Below are positions 34,106 to 42,965 of a DNA stretch of 50,411 bases, one piece after another. Location: the NCBI GenBank assembly GCA_020161725.1, contig JAIUOG010000005.1, forward strand, positions 1 to 50,411, read 5' to 3'. How positions within the stretch are numbered: position 1 is the first letter of the stretch; every line of letters starts with the position of its first letter. Both the position numbers and the translations under genes were made by a program. The notes beneath the pieces are model-generated. The model had not been told where the DNA came from, searched no databases, and worked only from the letters and a program-made list of their open reading frames with translations. This DNA comes from Pseudomonadota bacterium. GTDB lineage: Bacteria; Pseudomonadota; Gammaproteobacteria; Legionellales; Legionellaceae.

Positions 34106-36451
34106 ATGCTAATAGAAAATGACTATTTTAATTTTGCTGCTTCAATTTTGGATTCTGAAGAATCTGTTAGTAACCAAATAGAAAAATTATCGCAGCATCG
34201 AGCCGTTGAGATATTTAAAAAATATTCTATTAGAAGTCAAATTTTACATATCTTTAATTATTTTCCTGAATCAAGAAATCCTGCCATTAGCGAAAAAGCT
34301 TTTTTTAGACTAACTCATTTATTGGTAGTTTATTTAGATCAATTTGAATTAAAGGATATTTTAACGATTACAAATCAGTTAGGGAAAATTGCAGCGTTAG
34401 ATAAATTTGCCATGCCAAATAATTTAGCTAATATGTTATTGGGACGTATTTTGGCTTCTAATTTAAAGTTATTCGAGATGGGTTCTTTTGTGACCTCCCT
34501 TGCTAGTCTGTTATCTTCTACACAAAAATTCAGTTTAGATAAAAAACTATTTGAGGCCTTACTTGAAACATTTTTAAAAGAAAAAGAATTTGCTATCAGT
34601 TCAGCGGATGAGGTTATCAGTTTATTAAAGTATTTATATAAAATTAGTTCATACCTCGGTCATTCATCAAAGGAGAAGTTGAGCGCCGTTAAGACGAAGT
34701 TAAGTCATGTTTTTTCTAGCTGGGGGCCGACGACTGCGCAAAAACTTAAAGCGCTTGATTTCGGATTTGAAGATGAAAATAAAGCAAGCATACCTTTTTC
34801 ATCCATTGCTGAAATTACAGGGCAATTAAGAGCAGCATGTCTTGATAGTACCCCAAATATTAATTTTGTAAAAACCCTCCAATATACTGCTTTGGCTCCT
34901 CTAGCGCCCATTTTAGCGCGTAATTCATCACCTAAAATGAAGTTGGAAGCTACTGGCTATTTTTTACAAAGAATGGGCGGTGTTTATTTGGAAAGAGCTG
35001 GTTCTTTCTTCAACGAAGCTTTATATATCCCCAGTATGGAAGAGATAACTAATTTTCTATTCTCTTTAACCGAGCCATCACAAAGAGTGCAAAAGCCAGA
35101 GGAAATTTTTAAGGCGAAACAGCGCTATATTTTTTATTATCTTGCTATTCATGCCCCCTCTCTACAGCCTGCAATTAGTATTTTATCCTTTTCGGCGGAA
35201 CCTGTATCTATAGAATTAGATAAAGATAATAAGGCTTTTATCGATTTAATTGTAAAAATTAATCAATTAAATCAAAATGTTGGTAATGATGAAGAGGAAA
35301 GAGCTGAACACTATAGACAGATTGCTCGATTAGCGAAGCGGTCGAATCCTTATTTTAGAGTCTATTATCGCTCTCTTATCGAAAGAGCAAAGCAATTGAA
35401 CCCTGGGTTAATGGATTTTGATTTCGCTGAAATCATTAGTCGATTTAGCGCTCTTAAAACCCATCTTTTATCAATGACTACTGTTGCAGAATCAAGGACA
35501 TTGGTATGGCGTTTTAAGCCATATACAGGGGAAGAAGCTATTGCCTTAAGATTATTGCAGCTTGATTTAGACCTACTGGGCAACCCAAATAATGATTTGG
35601 CCCTGTTGGAAATAGGTAAAATTTATAAAAATCTAGGACAAACTACTTTGGCTGAGAATTCTTTTCATCAAGCTAGAATGATTAAGTTCAGAAATCGTGT
35701 TAACCAAGAATTATTTCTAGTCTTTCAATGTCAATTAGATTTTTTCTGTTCCCCTAATATACAGAATAAACAAAGTCTAAAAAAAGCACTTGTTCAGCTT
35801 CAATGGAGTTTCAACCAACTAAAGGATATCGAGGCGAAGCAATTAGTACCTCCTCGTTTTTTTATCAACCAGTACCCTATTTATTTTTGTATAAAAGATA
35901 AAATTAGTCATAAGCATTTTTTAAGAAGTGAAGTGATGGCAAAGTTTGCGGTTATTTATAATAATTATTATCATACAAAACCCATTTCATTGAATGATGA
36001 AATGTGGGCAAAGGCGTTTATTCGATTTTTGAAAAATCCTTTCGTGCCACAAGGAAAGTTTTTAAATGCGATCGAAGCAATTGAACCTTGTACGGATACT
36101 GAGAAAGTGTTTCTTATTAAGTTCAAAACAACTTTTTTAAAATTAATACCGGAGGCTCGACAAAAATATTTAGATTCGCTAAATGGGGAAAAGAATTGTT
36201 CTCCCTTAAAAGCATCTATTTTACAGGCAGCTTTTTCATCGAACAAAATAGAGGCCTTCAATAAACTCTTGGCTAAGATTATGTTAAACGGTTCTAAGGG
36301 AATTGCTGATTGCATGCTGTCTTATCAAGCCAGTTTAAGTGGATGTAAGTTTAAGCGGCCTAGCTTTTTTTCAGCTGCTACAGCTATGAACCTTCAGCCA
36401 AGTAGCTCTATGGGCAATGATGATCAACATCAAAGTACACCTTCAAATTAG
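34106..36451 (+). CDS. Unrecognised 781-residue alpha-helical protein; candidate effector
   Basis: No family recognised. The ATG at 34106 is preferred over a GTG at 34094, having GTGGA eight bases upstream. Predicted mostly helical, with leucine-rich repeats of helix pairs. One stretch (about 495-530: LLEIGKIYKNLGQTTLAENS) looks like a TPR unit. There is no signal peptide or transmembrane segment. The C-terminal 25 residues are disordered and rich in Ser, Asn, Gln and Asp (MNLQPSSSMGNDDQHQSTPS), as in many Dot/Icm substrates. Base composition is as AT-rich as its neighbours. Monocistronic. Confidence 0.7.
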   Translation: MLIENDYFNFAASILDSEESVSNQIEKLSQHRAVEIFKKYSIRSQILHIFNYFPESRNPAISEKAFFRLTHLLVVYLDQFELKDILTITNQLGKIAALDKFAMPNNLANMLLGRILASNLKLFEMGSFVTSLASLLSSTQKFSLDKKLFEALLETFLKEKEFAISSADEVISLLKYLYKISSYLGHSSKEKLSAVKTKLSHVFSSWGPTTAQKLKALDFGFEDENKASIPFSSIAEITGQLRAACLDSTPNINFVKTLQYTALAPLAPILARNSSPKMKLEATGYFLQRMGGVYLERAGSFFNEALYIPSMEEITNFLFSLTEPSQRVQKPEEIFKAKQRYIFYYLAIHAPSLQPAISILSFSAEPVSIELDKDNKAFIDLIVKINQLNQNVGNDEEERAEHYRQIARLAKRSNPYFRVYYRSLIERAKQLNPGLMDFDFAEIISRFSALKTHLLSMTTVAESRTLVWRFKPYTGEEAIALRLLQLDLDLLGNPNNDLALLEIGKIYKNLGQTTLAENSFHQARMIKFRNRVNQELFLVFQCQLDFFCSPNIQNKQSLKKALVQLQWSFNQLKDIEAKQLVPPRFFINQYPIYFCIKDKISHKHFLRSEVMAKFAVIYNNYYHTKPISLNDEMWAKAFIRFLKNPFVPQGKFLNAIEAIEPCTDTEKVFLIKFKTTFLKLIPEARQKYLDSLNGEKNCSPLKASILQAAFSSNKIEAFNKLLAKIMLNGSKGIADCMLSYQASLSGCKFKRPSFFSAATAMNLQPSSSMGNDDQHQSTPSN

Positions 36452-36524
36452 ATGGTATTCATTTGCAAAAAAATAAAAAGTACATTAATAATGTCATTTG
36501 AAAAATGAATCATAGGGGATATAA

Positions 36525-37487
36525 ATGAAAAAATGGATGGCTTTGATTGCTTTGCTAAGCCTAACTTCATCCGCTTTTGCTAGCCAGAGTTGGCAAAGTT
36601 TTATGAAAGAAGTAAGAGAGCAGGCGCTTGAAGAAGGCATTTCAGCTACTGTGCTTGATAGAGCCTTTGCTGATGTGCGTGAGCCCAGTAGAACCGTTAA
36701 AAATTTAGCGCGTTCGCAACCAGAGCACCGTCTTACATTCAATAAATATCTTCACTCACGAGCTGATAATTATCGTATCGTCATGGGCCGTAAGCAATTC
36801 CAAAAAAATCAGGCTGTTTTAGAAAAAATTGGCCAAGATTATGGCGTGGACCCTTGTTTTATTGTGTCTTTCTGGGGAATGGAAAGTAGTTATGGCACTT
36901 ACATGGGTAACTTCCCCGTAATTCGTTCTTTAGCCACCTTAGCCTATGATTCAAATCGTCCTCAGTTTTTCCGTAAAGAGCTCTTTTTAGCCTTACATAT
37001 TTTAAATGATGGTCATGTAGACTTGCCAACATTTAAAGGGGAATGGGCTGGGGCCTCTGGTCAACCGCAGTTTTTACCCTCAAGTTGGGTACAGTATGCC
37101 GTTGATTATGATAGAGACGGTCGTAAAGATATCTGGACTTCTAAAGCAGATGTTTTTGCATCTATTGCTAACTATATGAAACAAAATGGCTGGCAGGCGA
37201 ATGAGCCTTGGGCTATTGAGGTCAAATTACCTCCTAAGTTTGATATGTCTTTAGAAGGCAAGACGATAGTTAAGCCAGTTAGTGAATGGAATGCGATGGG
37301 TGTTAGAACGACAACAGGTGCTCCTCTGCCTAATCAAGATTTACAGGCAAGCATTGTTCAGCCTTATGGCGGCCCTGTTTTCCTTGCCTTCCCTAACTAT
37401 AAGATGATTTTGCGCTATAATAATTCTATCTACTATGCAGGTGCTATTGGTTATATGGCTGATAAAATTTGCAATCGTAAAGCCTAA
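36525..37487 (+). CDS. Lytic murein transglycosylase (MltB family)
   Basis: Cleaves the peptidoglycan glycan strand to 1,6-anhydro products in the periplasm. The 320 residues start with a type I signal peptide (MKKWMALIALLSLTSSAFA); there is no lipobox cysteine, so it is soluble, unlike E. coli MltB. The catalytic Glu is E120 in FWGMESSYGTYMGN. Other family motifs are GEWAGASGQPQFLPSSW and DYDRDGRKDIW. A C-terminal part (about 250-320) contains NPNY-like FPNYKMILRYNNSIYYAGAI, ending a standard SltB-type fold. It has its own terminator. Confidence 0.93.
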   Translation: MKKWMALIALLSLTSSAFASQSWQSFMKEVREQALEEGISATVLDRAFADVREPSRTVKNLARSQPEHRLTFNKYLHSRADNYRIVMGRKQFQKNQAVLEKIGQDYGVDPCFIVSFWGMESSYGTYMGNFPVIRSLATLAYDSNRPQFFRKELFLALHILNDGHVDLPTFKGEWAGASGQPQFLPSSWVQYAVDYDRDGRKDIWTSKADVFASIANYMKQNGWQANEPWAIEVKLPPKFDMSLEGKTIVKPVSEWNAMGVRTTTGAPLPNQDLQASIVQPYGGPVFLAFPNYKMILRYNNSIYYAGAIGYMADKICNRKA

Positions 37488-37494
37488 TCTTTTA

Positions 37495-37522
37495 AAGCAC
37501 AAAGGAACTTACCTTTGTGCTT
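37495..37522 (+). terminator. Hairpin after the transglycosylase gene
   Basis: AAGCACAAAGG-AACTTA-CCTTTGTGCTT, a perfect 11-bp stem, followed by AAATAT rather than a T run. On the minus strand the TTTAAA flank is equally weak. Confidence 0.55.
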
Positions 37523-37539
37523 AAATATACGAGGTAATA

Positions 37540-38412
37540 ATGGAAAATTATCTTGATAAGTTAGCTAGTCTCACACCTTTACAAAAAAGAATCATTTGCC
37601 ATAAGGCAACAGAATATCCTAATACGGGTGAGTATAATGAAATCATGACTAAAGGCACCTATTTATGCCGGCGCTGTGGTTTAGCTCTTTTTCGAGCGGC
37701 AAGTCAATTTCATTCAGGCTGTGGTTGGCCCAGTTTTGATGAAGAGATTGCTGGGGCTGTTAAAACAGAGCCTGATAGTGACGGCAGGCGTTTAGAAATT
37801 CTTTGTATGCGCTGTGATGCTCATTTAGGCCATGTTTTCACTGGCGAACATTTTACTCATAAAAATATTAGACATTGTGTGAACTCCGCTTCTATTGATT
37901 TTGTGGCAGATACCCATGTTTTAGATACAGAAGAAGCAATCGTTGCGGGTGGCTGTTTTTGGGGTGTTGAGCATTTTTTAAAAAAATTACCCGGCGTATT
38001 AAAAGCAGAGTCTGGTTATTCAGGAGGCATAACTGAAAACCCGAGCTATGAACAAATTTGTCAGGGTAATACAGGACATTATGAGGTAGTAAGAGTCATA
38101 TTTGATAAGGCCAAAATCGATTATAGGCAGGTTATAAAACGTTTTTTTGAAATCCATGACCCCACACAAAGAAATGGCCAAGGCCCTGATTTAGGTATGC
38201 AATATCAAAGTGCTGTTTTTTATTATGATGAAGAGCAAAAAAACGATACAGAAAAATTAATTAGCCTTCTCAGGCGACGAGGTTATGATGTTGCAACGAA
38301 ATTACTTTCCGTTCAAGCCTATTGGCCTGCAGAAGCTTATCATCAACAATATTATGATAAGCACCAAAAATTACCCTATTGCCATCGACCTGAAGCAAGG
38401 TTTGATGAGTAA
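37540..38412 (+). CDS. Bifunctional methionine sulfoxide reductase MsrB-MsrA
   Basis: A 290-residue fusion that reduces both methionine sulfoxide epimers. The N-terminal MsrB domain (about 10-122) has zinc cysteines C43, C46, C89 and C92 and the catalytic C113 in RHCVNSASI. The C-terminal MsrA domain (about 130-285) has the catalytic C139 in GGCFWGVEHF, plus YSGG and GNTGHYE. There is no signal peptide, so it is cytoplasmic. Domain order is B then A, the reverse of PilB-type A-B fusions. A GAGG ribosome-binding site precedes the ATG. Confidence 0.94.
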   Translation: MENYLDKLASLTPLQKRIICHKATEYPNTGEYNEIMTKGTYLCRRCGLALFRAASQFHSGCGWPSFDEEIAGAVKTEPDSDGRRLEILCMRCDAHLGHVFTGEHFTHKNIRHCVNSASIDFVADTHVLDTEEAIVAGGCFWGVEHFLKKLPGVLKAESGYSGGITENPSYEQICQGNTGHYEVVRVIFDKAKIDYRQVIKRFFEIHDPTQRNGQGPDLGMQYQSAVFYYDEEQKNDTEKLISLLRRRGYDVATKLLSVQAYWPAEAYHQQYYDKHQKLPYCHRPEARFDE

Positions 38413-38501
38413 GAGCCCGACATGGGAAGGCCGCTCCTACTTGTGGGAGAGGTTGCCTTTTAGGGTAGGGGCAATCCAAAAGGTTATTTTGAACCCTCCG
38501 T

Positions 38502-38617
38502 GTCATCCTGAAAAAAGCGTAGCGATTTGAAGGATCTTATTGAATTCGCAGTGATAGATTTAGGGGGGGAGTTCAAGCCTTGCACTCAAGAAGATCCTTC
38601 GCTACGCTCAGGATGAC
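38502..38617. repeat. R4 palindromic element (116 bp)
   Basis: GTCATCCTGA at 38502 and TCAGGATGAC to 38617 are inverted, with further pairing of GCGTAGCGA/TCGCTACGC and AAGGATCTT/AAGATCCTT. The spacer 38413-38724 has no gene. It also holds a CTCCTAC/GTGGGAG hairpin (38434-38449) and, at about 38671-38693, a sequence resembling the R2 right end (GTCAGGATCACTC). A related fragment is at 50339-50370. Confidence 0.65.
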
Positions 38618-38724
38618 AAAGGGGCTCAGGAATGACAGGAGAGCAATCTGTTGTTCCAATGCTCTTTAAAAAAATGTCAGGATCACTCCGCGCTTCCTGG
38701 AGGTAAAATAAATATAACCAACAA

Positions 38725-40377
38725 TTAATCTATTTTATTACGATGAAATAAATTAATAAAACTGCCCAATGCTGCAAAGGAAAGGCTTAATAAAGCCAAT
38801 CTGTCATTATCGAGCACATGAAAATAACTAAGCGCACTAATGGCAACTAAGGAGCCACAAATAGTATAAACAAGGCTCTTATACCAATTATTTTTAGATT
38901 GTAACAATAGAGCCTTTTTTTCATCTTGTTCTAGGCGGCGGATTTTTTCTTCTTTTGATAAGGTTAATACCTCATGCAAAAGGCGCGGCATATGTGGTAA
39001 TTGTTCAGTAAAGAAAGGTATATTTTCCTTTAATTGCCTTAAAAAAGCTTTGGGACCAATTTGCTCTTTTAACCATTTTTCTAAGAAAGGTTTTGCTGTT
39101 GCCCAGAGATCAAGTTCTGGATAGAGTTGGCGCCCTAATCCTTCTATAGCAAGGAGGGTTTTTTGTAAAAGAACTAATTGTGGTTGTACTTCCATTTGGA
39201 AGCGTCTTGCCACTTGAAATAGCCTTAATACTACCTGTGCAAAAGAAATATCTTTTAGTGGTTTTTCAAAAATAGGCTCGCAAACTGTGCGTATCGCTGA
39301 TTCAAATTCTTCAATACGCGTATCTCTAGCAACCCAGCCCGATTCGACGTGTAATTGTGCAACACGCCTATAATCGCGGTTAAAAAAGGCGTATAAATTT
39401 TCTGCCAAATAGCGTTTATCATTATCATTCAAAGTGCCGATAATACCGAAATCAACACAAATATATTGTGGGTCTTGTGGATGGAGAGCAGATACAAAAA
39501 TATTGCCTGGGTGCATATCAGCGTGAAAAAAACAGTCTCTAAAAACCTGTGTGAAAAAGATTTCAACGCCACGTTCGGCTAATTTTTTTATATTCACACC
39601 GTATTCTTCTAAGGTTTGTTTGTCGGAGACAGGGATACCATAGATACGTTCCATAACTAGAATATTTTCACGTGTATAATCCCAAAAGATTTCAGGAATA
39701 TAAAGAAGCGGTGAATTTTGGAAATTACGCCTTAGCTGGCCGCCATTGGCGGCTTCTCGTTGTAAATCAAGTTCATCAAGTAAATTATGCTCAAATTCCT
39801 CAACAATTTCTTTCGGTTTTAGGCGTTTAGACTCAGCCCAATAGGTTTCTGCCAAATTGGCAATGCTATGCATAATACTTAAATCATTTTCAATAAGCTT
39901 ACGCATATTAGGGCGTAAAATTTTAACAACGACATCTTCGCCTGTTTTTAAAGTCGCTACATGGACTTGTGCCATCGAGGCTGAGGCTAATGGCACAGGG
40001 TCAAAACTTGCAAATACATCAAAGGCCGATTGCCCAAAAGTAGTTTCGATTATTTTTAAAGCAAGTTCTGAAGAAAAGGGTGGAACCTTATCCTGTAATT
40101 TACATAATTCAAGTGCAATATCTGGGGGTAATATATCCGGCCTGGTTGATAGGGCTTGGCCAAATTTAATAAAAATAGGGCCTAACTCTTCTAAGGTTTT
40201 ACGTAAAGCCTCTCCCCTTGTTAATTTTTCTCTTCGCCACCAAGTCCAGGGGTTTAAATAAATAACAAAACGAAAGGGTGCAAAAAGTCGCATCGAGACG
40301 ATTAATTCATCTAAGCCATTACGAGCTAAAATCCAATTAATATGTAAAAGTCTTATTAGTTGTTTAAAAGATTTCAT
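38725..40377 (-). CDS. ubiB: Ubiquinone biosynthesis kinase-like protein UbiB
   Basis: An atypical ABC1/ADCK-family kinase-like ATPase needed for ubiquinone synthesis, membrane-anchored. The 550 residues have the family KxGQ motif as IKFGQALSTRPDILP (71-74), the Ala-rich loop PLASASMAQVH (129-139), VKI with K152, FHADMHPGNIFV and the metal-binding VDFGIIG. Two C-terminal membrane helices (about 505-545) match UbiB topology. The start overlaps the ubiJ stop as ATGA. It is third in the operon ubiE-ubiJ-ubiB. Confidence 0.96.
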   Translation of the reverse strand: MKSFKQLIRLLHINWILARNGLDELIVSMRLFAPFRFVIYLNPWTWWRREKLTRGEALRKTLEELGPIFIKFGQALSTRPDILPPDIALELCKLQDKVPPFSSELALKIIETTFGQSAFDVFASFDPVPLASASMAQVHVATLKTGEDVVVKILRPNMRKLIENDLSIMHSIANLAETYWAESKRLKPKEIVEEFEHNLLDELDLQREAANGGQLRRNFQNSPLLYIPEIFWDYTRENILVMERIYGIPVSDKQTLEEYGVNIKKLAERGVEIFFTQVFRDCFFHADMHPGNIFVSALHPQDPQYICVDFGIIGTLNDNDKRYLAENLYAFFNRDYRRVAQLHVESGWVARDTRIEEFESAIRTVCEPIFEKPLKDISFAQVVLRLFQVARRFQMEVQPQLVLLQKTLLAIEGLGRQLYPELDLWATAKPFLEKWLKEQIGPKAFLRQLKENIPFFTEQLPHMPRLLHEVLTLSKEEKIRRLEQDEKKALLLQSKNNWYKSLVYTICGSLVAISALSYFHVLDNDRLALLSLSFAALGSFINLFHRNKID

Positions 40378-40982
40378 GAGCTAGCCATTAATTGGTTCAT
40401 TTTTGCCTGAAGGCGTTCAACCCTCAGAGATAATTCATCAATATCGTCGAAAAAATCGTTAATTTCTTCGCGGGGAGGAAATAGAGTTAATTCTTCTTGT
40501 AAATAATCAGTCAAATTATTGCGCAAAGAATGGCTAAAGTGGTTTTTAAAGGCAAGAGTTTTACGTGCAAAACTACCTAGTTGATGAGCAACTACATCAC
40601 CTGTAAATTGTGCAAGATGCCCTTCCCAGTCGATATCTAACTCATCAAATAACCGCTTTACTTCATTACCTAATTCCACATCGCCAGACAGACGAATTTT
40701 ATCGTTGAATAAGGAGCGTGCTTTGGAGGCTGGCAAAAAACTAAGGCGAATGAGGCCAAGAGGACTGCTATAAATGCTGGTGTCTACTTTGCCGTCAATA
40801 TTATCTTTTAATTTTAATATATTACCTTCAAAACAGATATAAAAGTTAATCCCTAAGGGGGCTACAATCACTTCCAATTTTTTACCATCTAATTTTTCAA
40901 TCTTGCTTAGGGTATGTGTATCTAAACTTAAAGCATGGTTGATGGCTTTTTCTAAGGCGAGTAAAGAGTATTTTTTTATCAT
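40374..40982 (-). CDS. ubiJ: Ubiquinone biosynthesis accessory factor UbiJ
   Basis: A 202-residue SCP2-domain protein that binds ubiquinone intermediates in the soluble Ubi complex. The N-terminal SCP2 fold (about 1-110) has GINFYICFEGNILKLKDNID and the lipid-binding strand pattern. The C-terminal helical part (about 120-202) ends in a coiled coil (VERLQAKMNQL) that would pair with UbiK. It begins 8 bases after ubiE and overlaps ubiB. Position alone nearly decides the identity. Confidence 0.93.
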   Translation of the reverse strand: MIKKYSLLALEKAINHALSLDTHTLSKIEKLDGKKLEVIVAPLGINFYICFEGNILKLKDNIDGKVDTSIYSSPLGLIRLSFLPASKARSLFNDKIRLSGDVELGNEVKRLFDELDIDWEGHLAQFTGDVVAHQLGSFARKTLAFKNHFSHSLRNNLTDYLQEELTLFPPREEINDFFDDIDELSLRVERLQAKMNQLMASS

Positions 40983-40990
40983 TAGCTATC

Positions 40991-41743
40991 TCAATATTTA
41001 TAAGCGATATGCAAGGCTACGATACCGCCGCTTAAATTATGATAATGGCAGTCTTCAAATCCCGCTTTTTCTATCATATTTTTCAATTCATCCTGGCTTG
41101 GATGCATGCGAATCGATTCAGCCAAATAGCGATAGCTTTCTTCGTCACTAGCAAAGAATTGGCCTATTTTAGGAAGGATATGGAAGGAATACCAATCATA
41201 AACAGGTTTTAATCCAGGAAAGGTTGGTTTTGAAAATTCAAGTATCATAACCTTGCCACCTGGTTTACAAACTCGATAAATTGATTCTAGAGCCTTGTCT
41301 TTGTCTGTCACATTTCGTAAGCCAAAGGCCATGGTAATGCAATTAAAATAATTAGAACTAAAGGGTAAGCATTCCGCATTGGCTTGTACAAAATCAATAT
41401 TTTGATGCAAGCCCTCATCAAGGAGTTTGTCTCGCCCTACTTCGAGCATGGCGGCATTAATATCAGCTAAAATAACCTTGCCTTTGAGCCCTACTTTTTG
41501 GCTGGCTATCTTTGTTAGGTCACCACTACCACCTGCTAAATCAAGCACTGTTTGCCCTGGGCGCAGACCAGATAGGCCCATAGTAAATTGCTTCCATAGG
41601 CGGTGAATACCTAAAGACATAAGATCGTTCATAAGATCGTATTTTTTAGCAACCGATTTGAAAACATCTTTAACTTTTTGTTCTTTCTCATCCCAGTCGA
41701 CTGATTGAAAGCCAAAGTGAGTCGTCTTTTTTTGCTTAGTCAT
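40991..41743 (-). CDS. ubiE: Ubiquinone/menaquinone C-methyltransferase UbiE
   Basis: SAM-dependent C-methyltransferase of quinone synthesis, 250 residues. It has [20 protein letters not shown] at the N-terminus, then [20 protein letters not shown] motif [28 protein letters not shown] and VMILEFSKP. All UbiE signatures are present. First gene of ubiE-ubiJ-ubiB. Upstream, 41744-41850 has no visible gene and then an R1 element. Confidence 0.96.
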   Translation of the reverse strand: MTKQKKTTHFGFQSVDWDEKEQKVKDVFKSVAKKYDLMNDLMSLGIHRLWKQFTMGLSGLRPGQTVLDLAGGSGDLTKIASQKVGLKGKVILADINAAMLEVGRDKLLDEGLHQNIDFVQANAECLPFSSNYFNCITMAFGLRNVTDKDKALESIYRVCKPGGKVMILEFSKPTFPGLKPVYDWYSFHILPKIGQFFASDEESYRYLAESIRMHPSQDELKNMIEKAGFEDCHYHNLSGGIVALHIAYKY

Positions 41744-41865
41744 AGTATTATGAAATTAAGGCAGTGAGGCAATGTCTCTAATATTAACTCATACTAGGGC
41801 TCAACTCACGGAAAGATTTTATTTTTATAGTAAATGTATGAAGCATGGGATCTTGAAATGAAGCT

Positions 41866-41945
41866 TAAACCTTGATTACGCCTACGTCTCCATCAAGGCT
41901 ACTTTTAGATGTAGCCTGGTGCAGCGGAGCGTAACCAAGGGTGGG
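41866..41945. repeat. R1 element, copy c, between 17-bp direct repeats
   Basis: Here the two R1 modules come in reversed order: AAACCTTGATTACG...ATCAAGGCTAC, then TGTAGCCTGGTG...CGTAACCAAGGG. The sequence TCTTGAAATGAAGCTTA stands on both sides (41851-41867 and 41947-41963). The downstream copy ends on the stop codon of the small gene at 41961. This looks like a target-site duplication or a local tandem duplication. Confidence 0.65.
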
Positions 41946-41960
41946 CTCTTGAAATGAAGC

Positions 41961-42227
41961 TTATTGCTGTGGGGCAGTTGAATCTGGAGCAGTTGTGTTG
42001 TTCATTGTACCATCTGGCATAGTTGTGCCATTAGTCGTTGCATTATTATCTTTGTTTGTGCTGCCATCTTGCATTGCGCCAGAGTTATCCATAGCTGGCT
42101 GCTGGTTATTCATTTGTTGTTGCTGTTGTTGCATATCTTGTTGTTGCATTGTGTCAGCACCAGCATTCATATCAGCGTATGCGGATGTGCCTAAAACTAA
42201 AGCTAATAGTGCAATTGTCTTTTTCAT
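41961..42227 (-). CDS. Small secreted Gln/Asn/Thr-rich protein
   Basis: An 88-residue protein with a signal peptide (MKKTIALLALVLGTSAYA). The mature 70 residues are low-complexity: a Met/Gln stretch (MQQQDMQQQQQQMNNQQ), then Asn, Thr, Asp and Pro repeats (TMPDGTMNNTTAPDSTAP). No cysteine, no fold expected. AAGGAGAG precedes the ATG, so it is well translated. Homologues with such composition exist in Legionella and others without assigned role; I make no functional call. Confidence 0.75.
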   Translation of the reverse strand: MKKTIALLALVLGTSAYADMNAGADTMQQQDMQQQQQQMNNQQPAMDNSGAMQDGSTNKDNNATTNGTTMPDGTMNNTTAPDSTAPQQ

Positions 42228-42345
42228 GGAACTCTCCTTTATTGAACCAAAAATAAGTTTCCTCTTGTCAGTCGAACAATGTCATATTGCCTTTTACAAT
42301 TGCAAGAGTTAGCTAACACTATAGCTGGAAATTTATAAATTACAA

Positions 42346-42780
42346 TTAATTGTTTATTAAGGCTTTTAACTCATTTATATATTTGAGCTCGTTAGGCATG
42401 GTCTGTGTTTTAGATGCTTGCCATAGACATTCAGCCAATCGCTCCATCATTAAATGCTCAACTTGCGAATTATCCTTATATTTAGTTTGCAATTGCTGGT
42501 GAATATCTTGTATCCCTTGGGGGCGGTTTAATTTGATTTGGTCGCGGATGGCCAGATGTAAACCAAGGTGGAAAAAAGGATTGGTTTCACCCATTTCTGG
42601 AAGATAGCTTTTATCTAAGTTTGTGAAATCAGATGAAAAAAAAGAATGATACTCAGGGTGATCGGCAATAACGGCAGCAATTTGTTTTTCCAGCATATTA
42701 AGTTCTTGTTTTTTTAGAAATTTTTGCCAGCTTTGAAAAAAAATAGGGCGTGTATCTTCGACTTTATCACCATAAAACAT
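42346..42780 (-). CDS. DUF1841 family protein
   Basis: A 144-residue cytoplasmic protein. The ATG at 42780 gives MFYGDKVEDTRPIFFQSWQK, the normal family N-terminus; an ATG at 42816 would add 12 unconserved residues. Conserved parts are the HPEYH block, NPFFHLGLHLAIRDQI and a C-terminal ERLAECLWQAS helix. Function of the family is unknown. It stands between the secreted Q-rich protein and the LysE gene, with separate spacers, so operon membership is doubtful. Confidence 0.87.
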   Translation of the reverse strand: MFYGDKVEDTRPIFFQSWQKFLKKQELNMLEKQIAAVIADHPEYHSFFSSDFTNLDKSYLPEMGETNPFFHLGLHLAIRDQIKLNRPQGIQDIHQQLQTKYKDNSQVEHLMMERLAECLWQASKTQTMPNELKYINELKALINN

Positions 42781-42965
42781 AGAAAACCTAATCTTAAATA
42801 AATCTAAAACAATCATTTTAACATGAAATTGGTATTGCTGGGATCTGTATTGACAACCTTGCTCTAATTATGAGATATTAAATCTGCGAGGTTGGACTTG
42901 CTATGTGTCATTCCACTGGGTCAATTGGCGACACACCGATTGGCCCTTTCTATTTCACCCCATTC

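Noticed and set aside
41995..42312. Cys-rich plus-strand frame opposite the Q/N-rich gene
   Set aside because: Antisense of CAA/CAG codons gives the cysteines and leucines; the minus-strand gene has signal peptide and ribosome-binding site.
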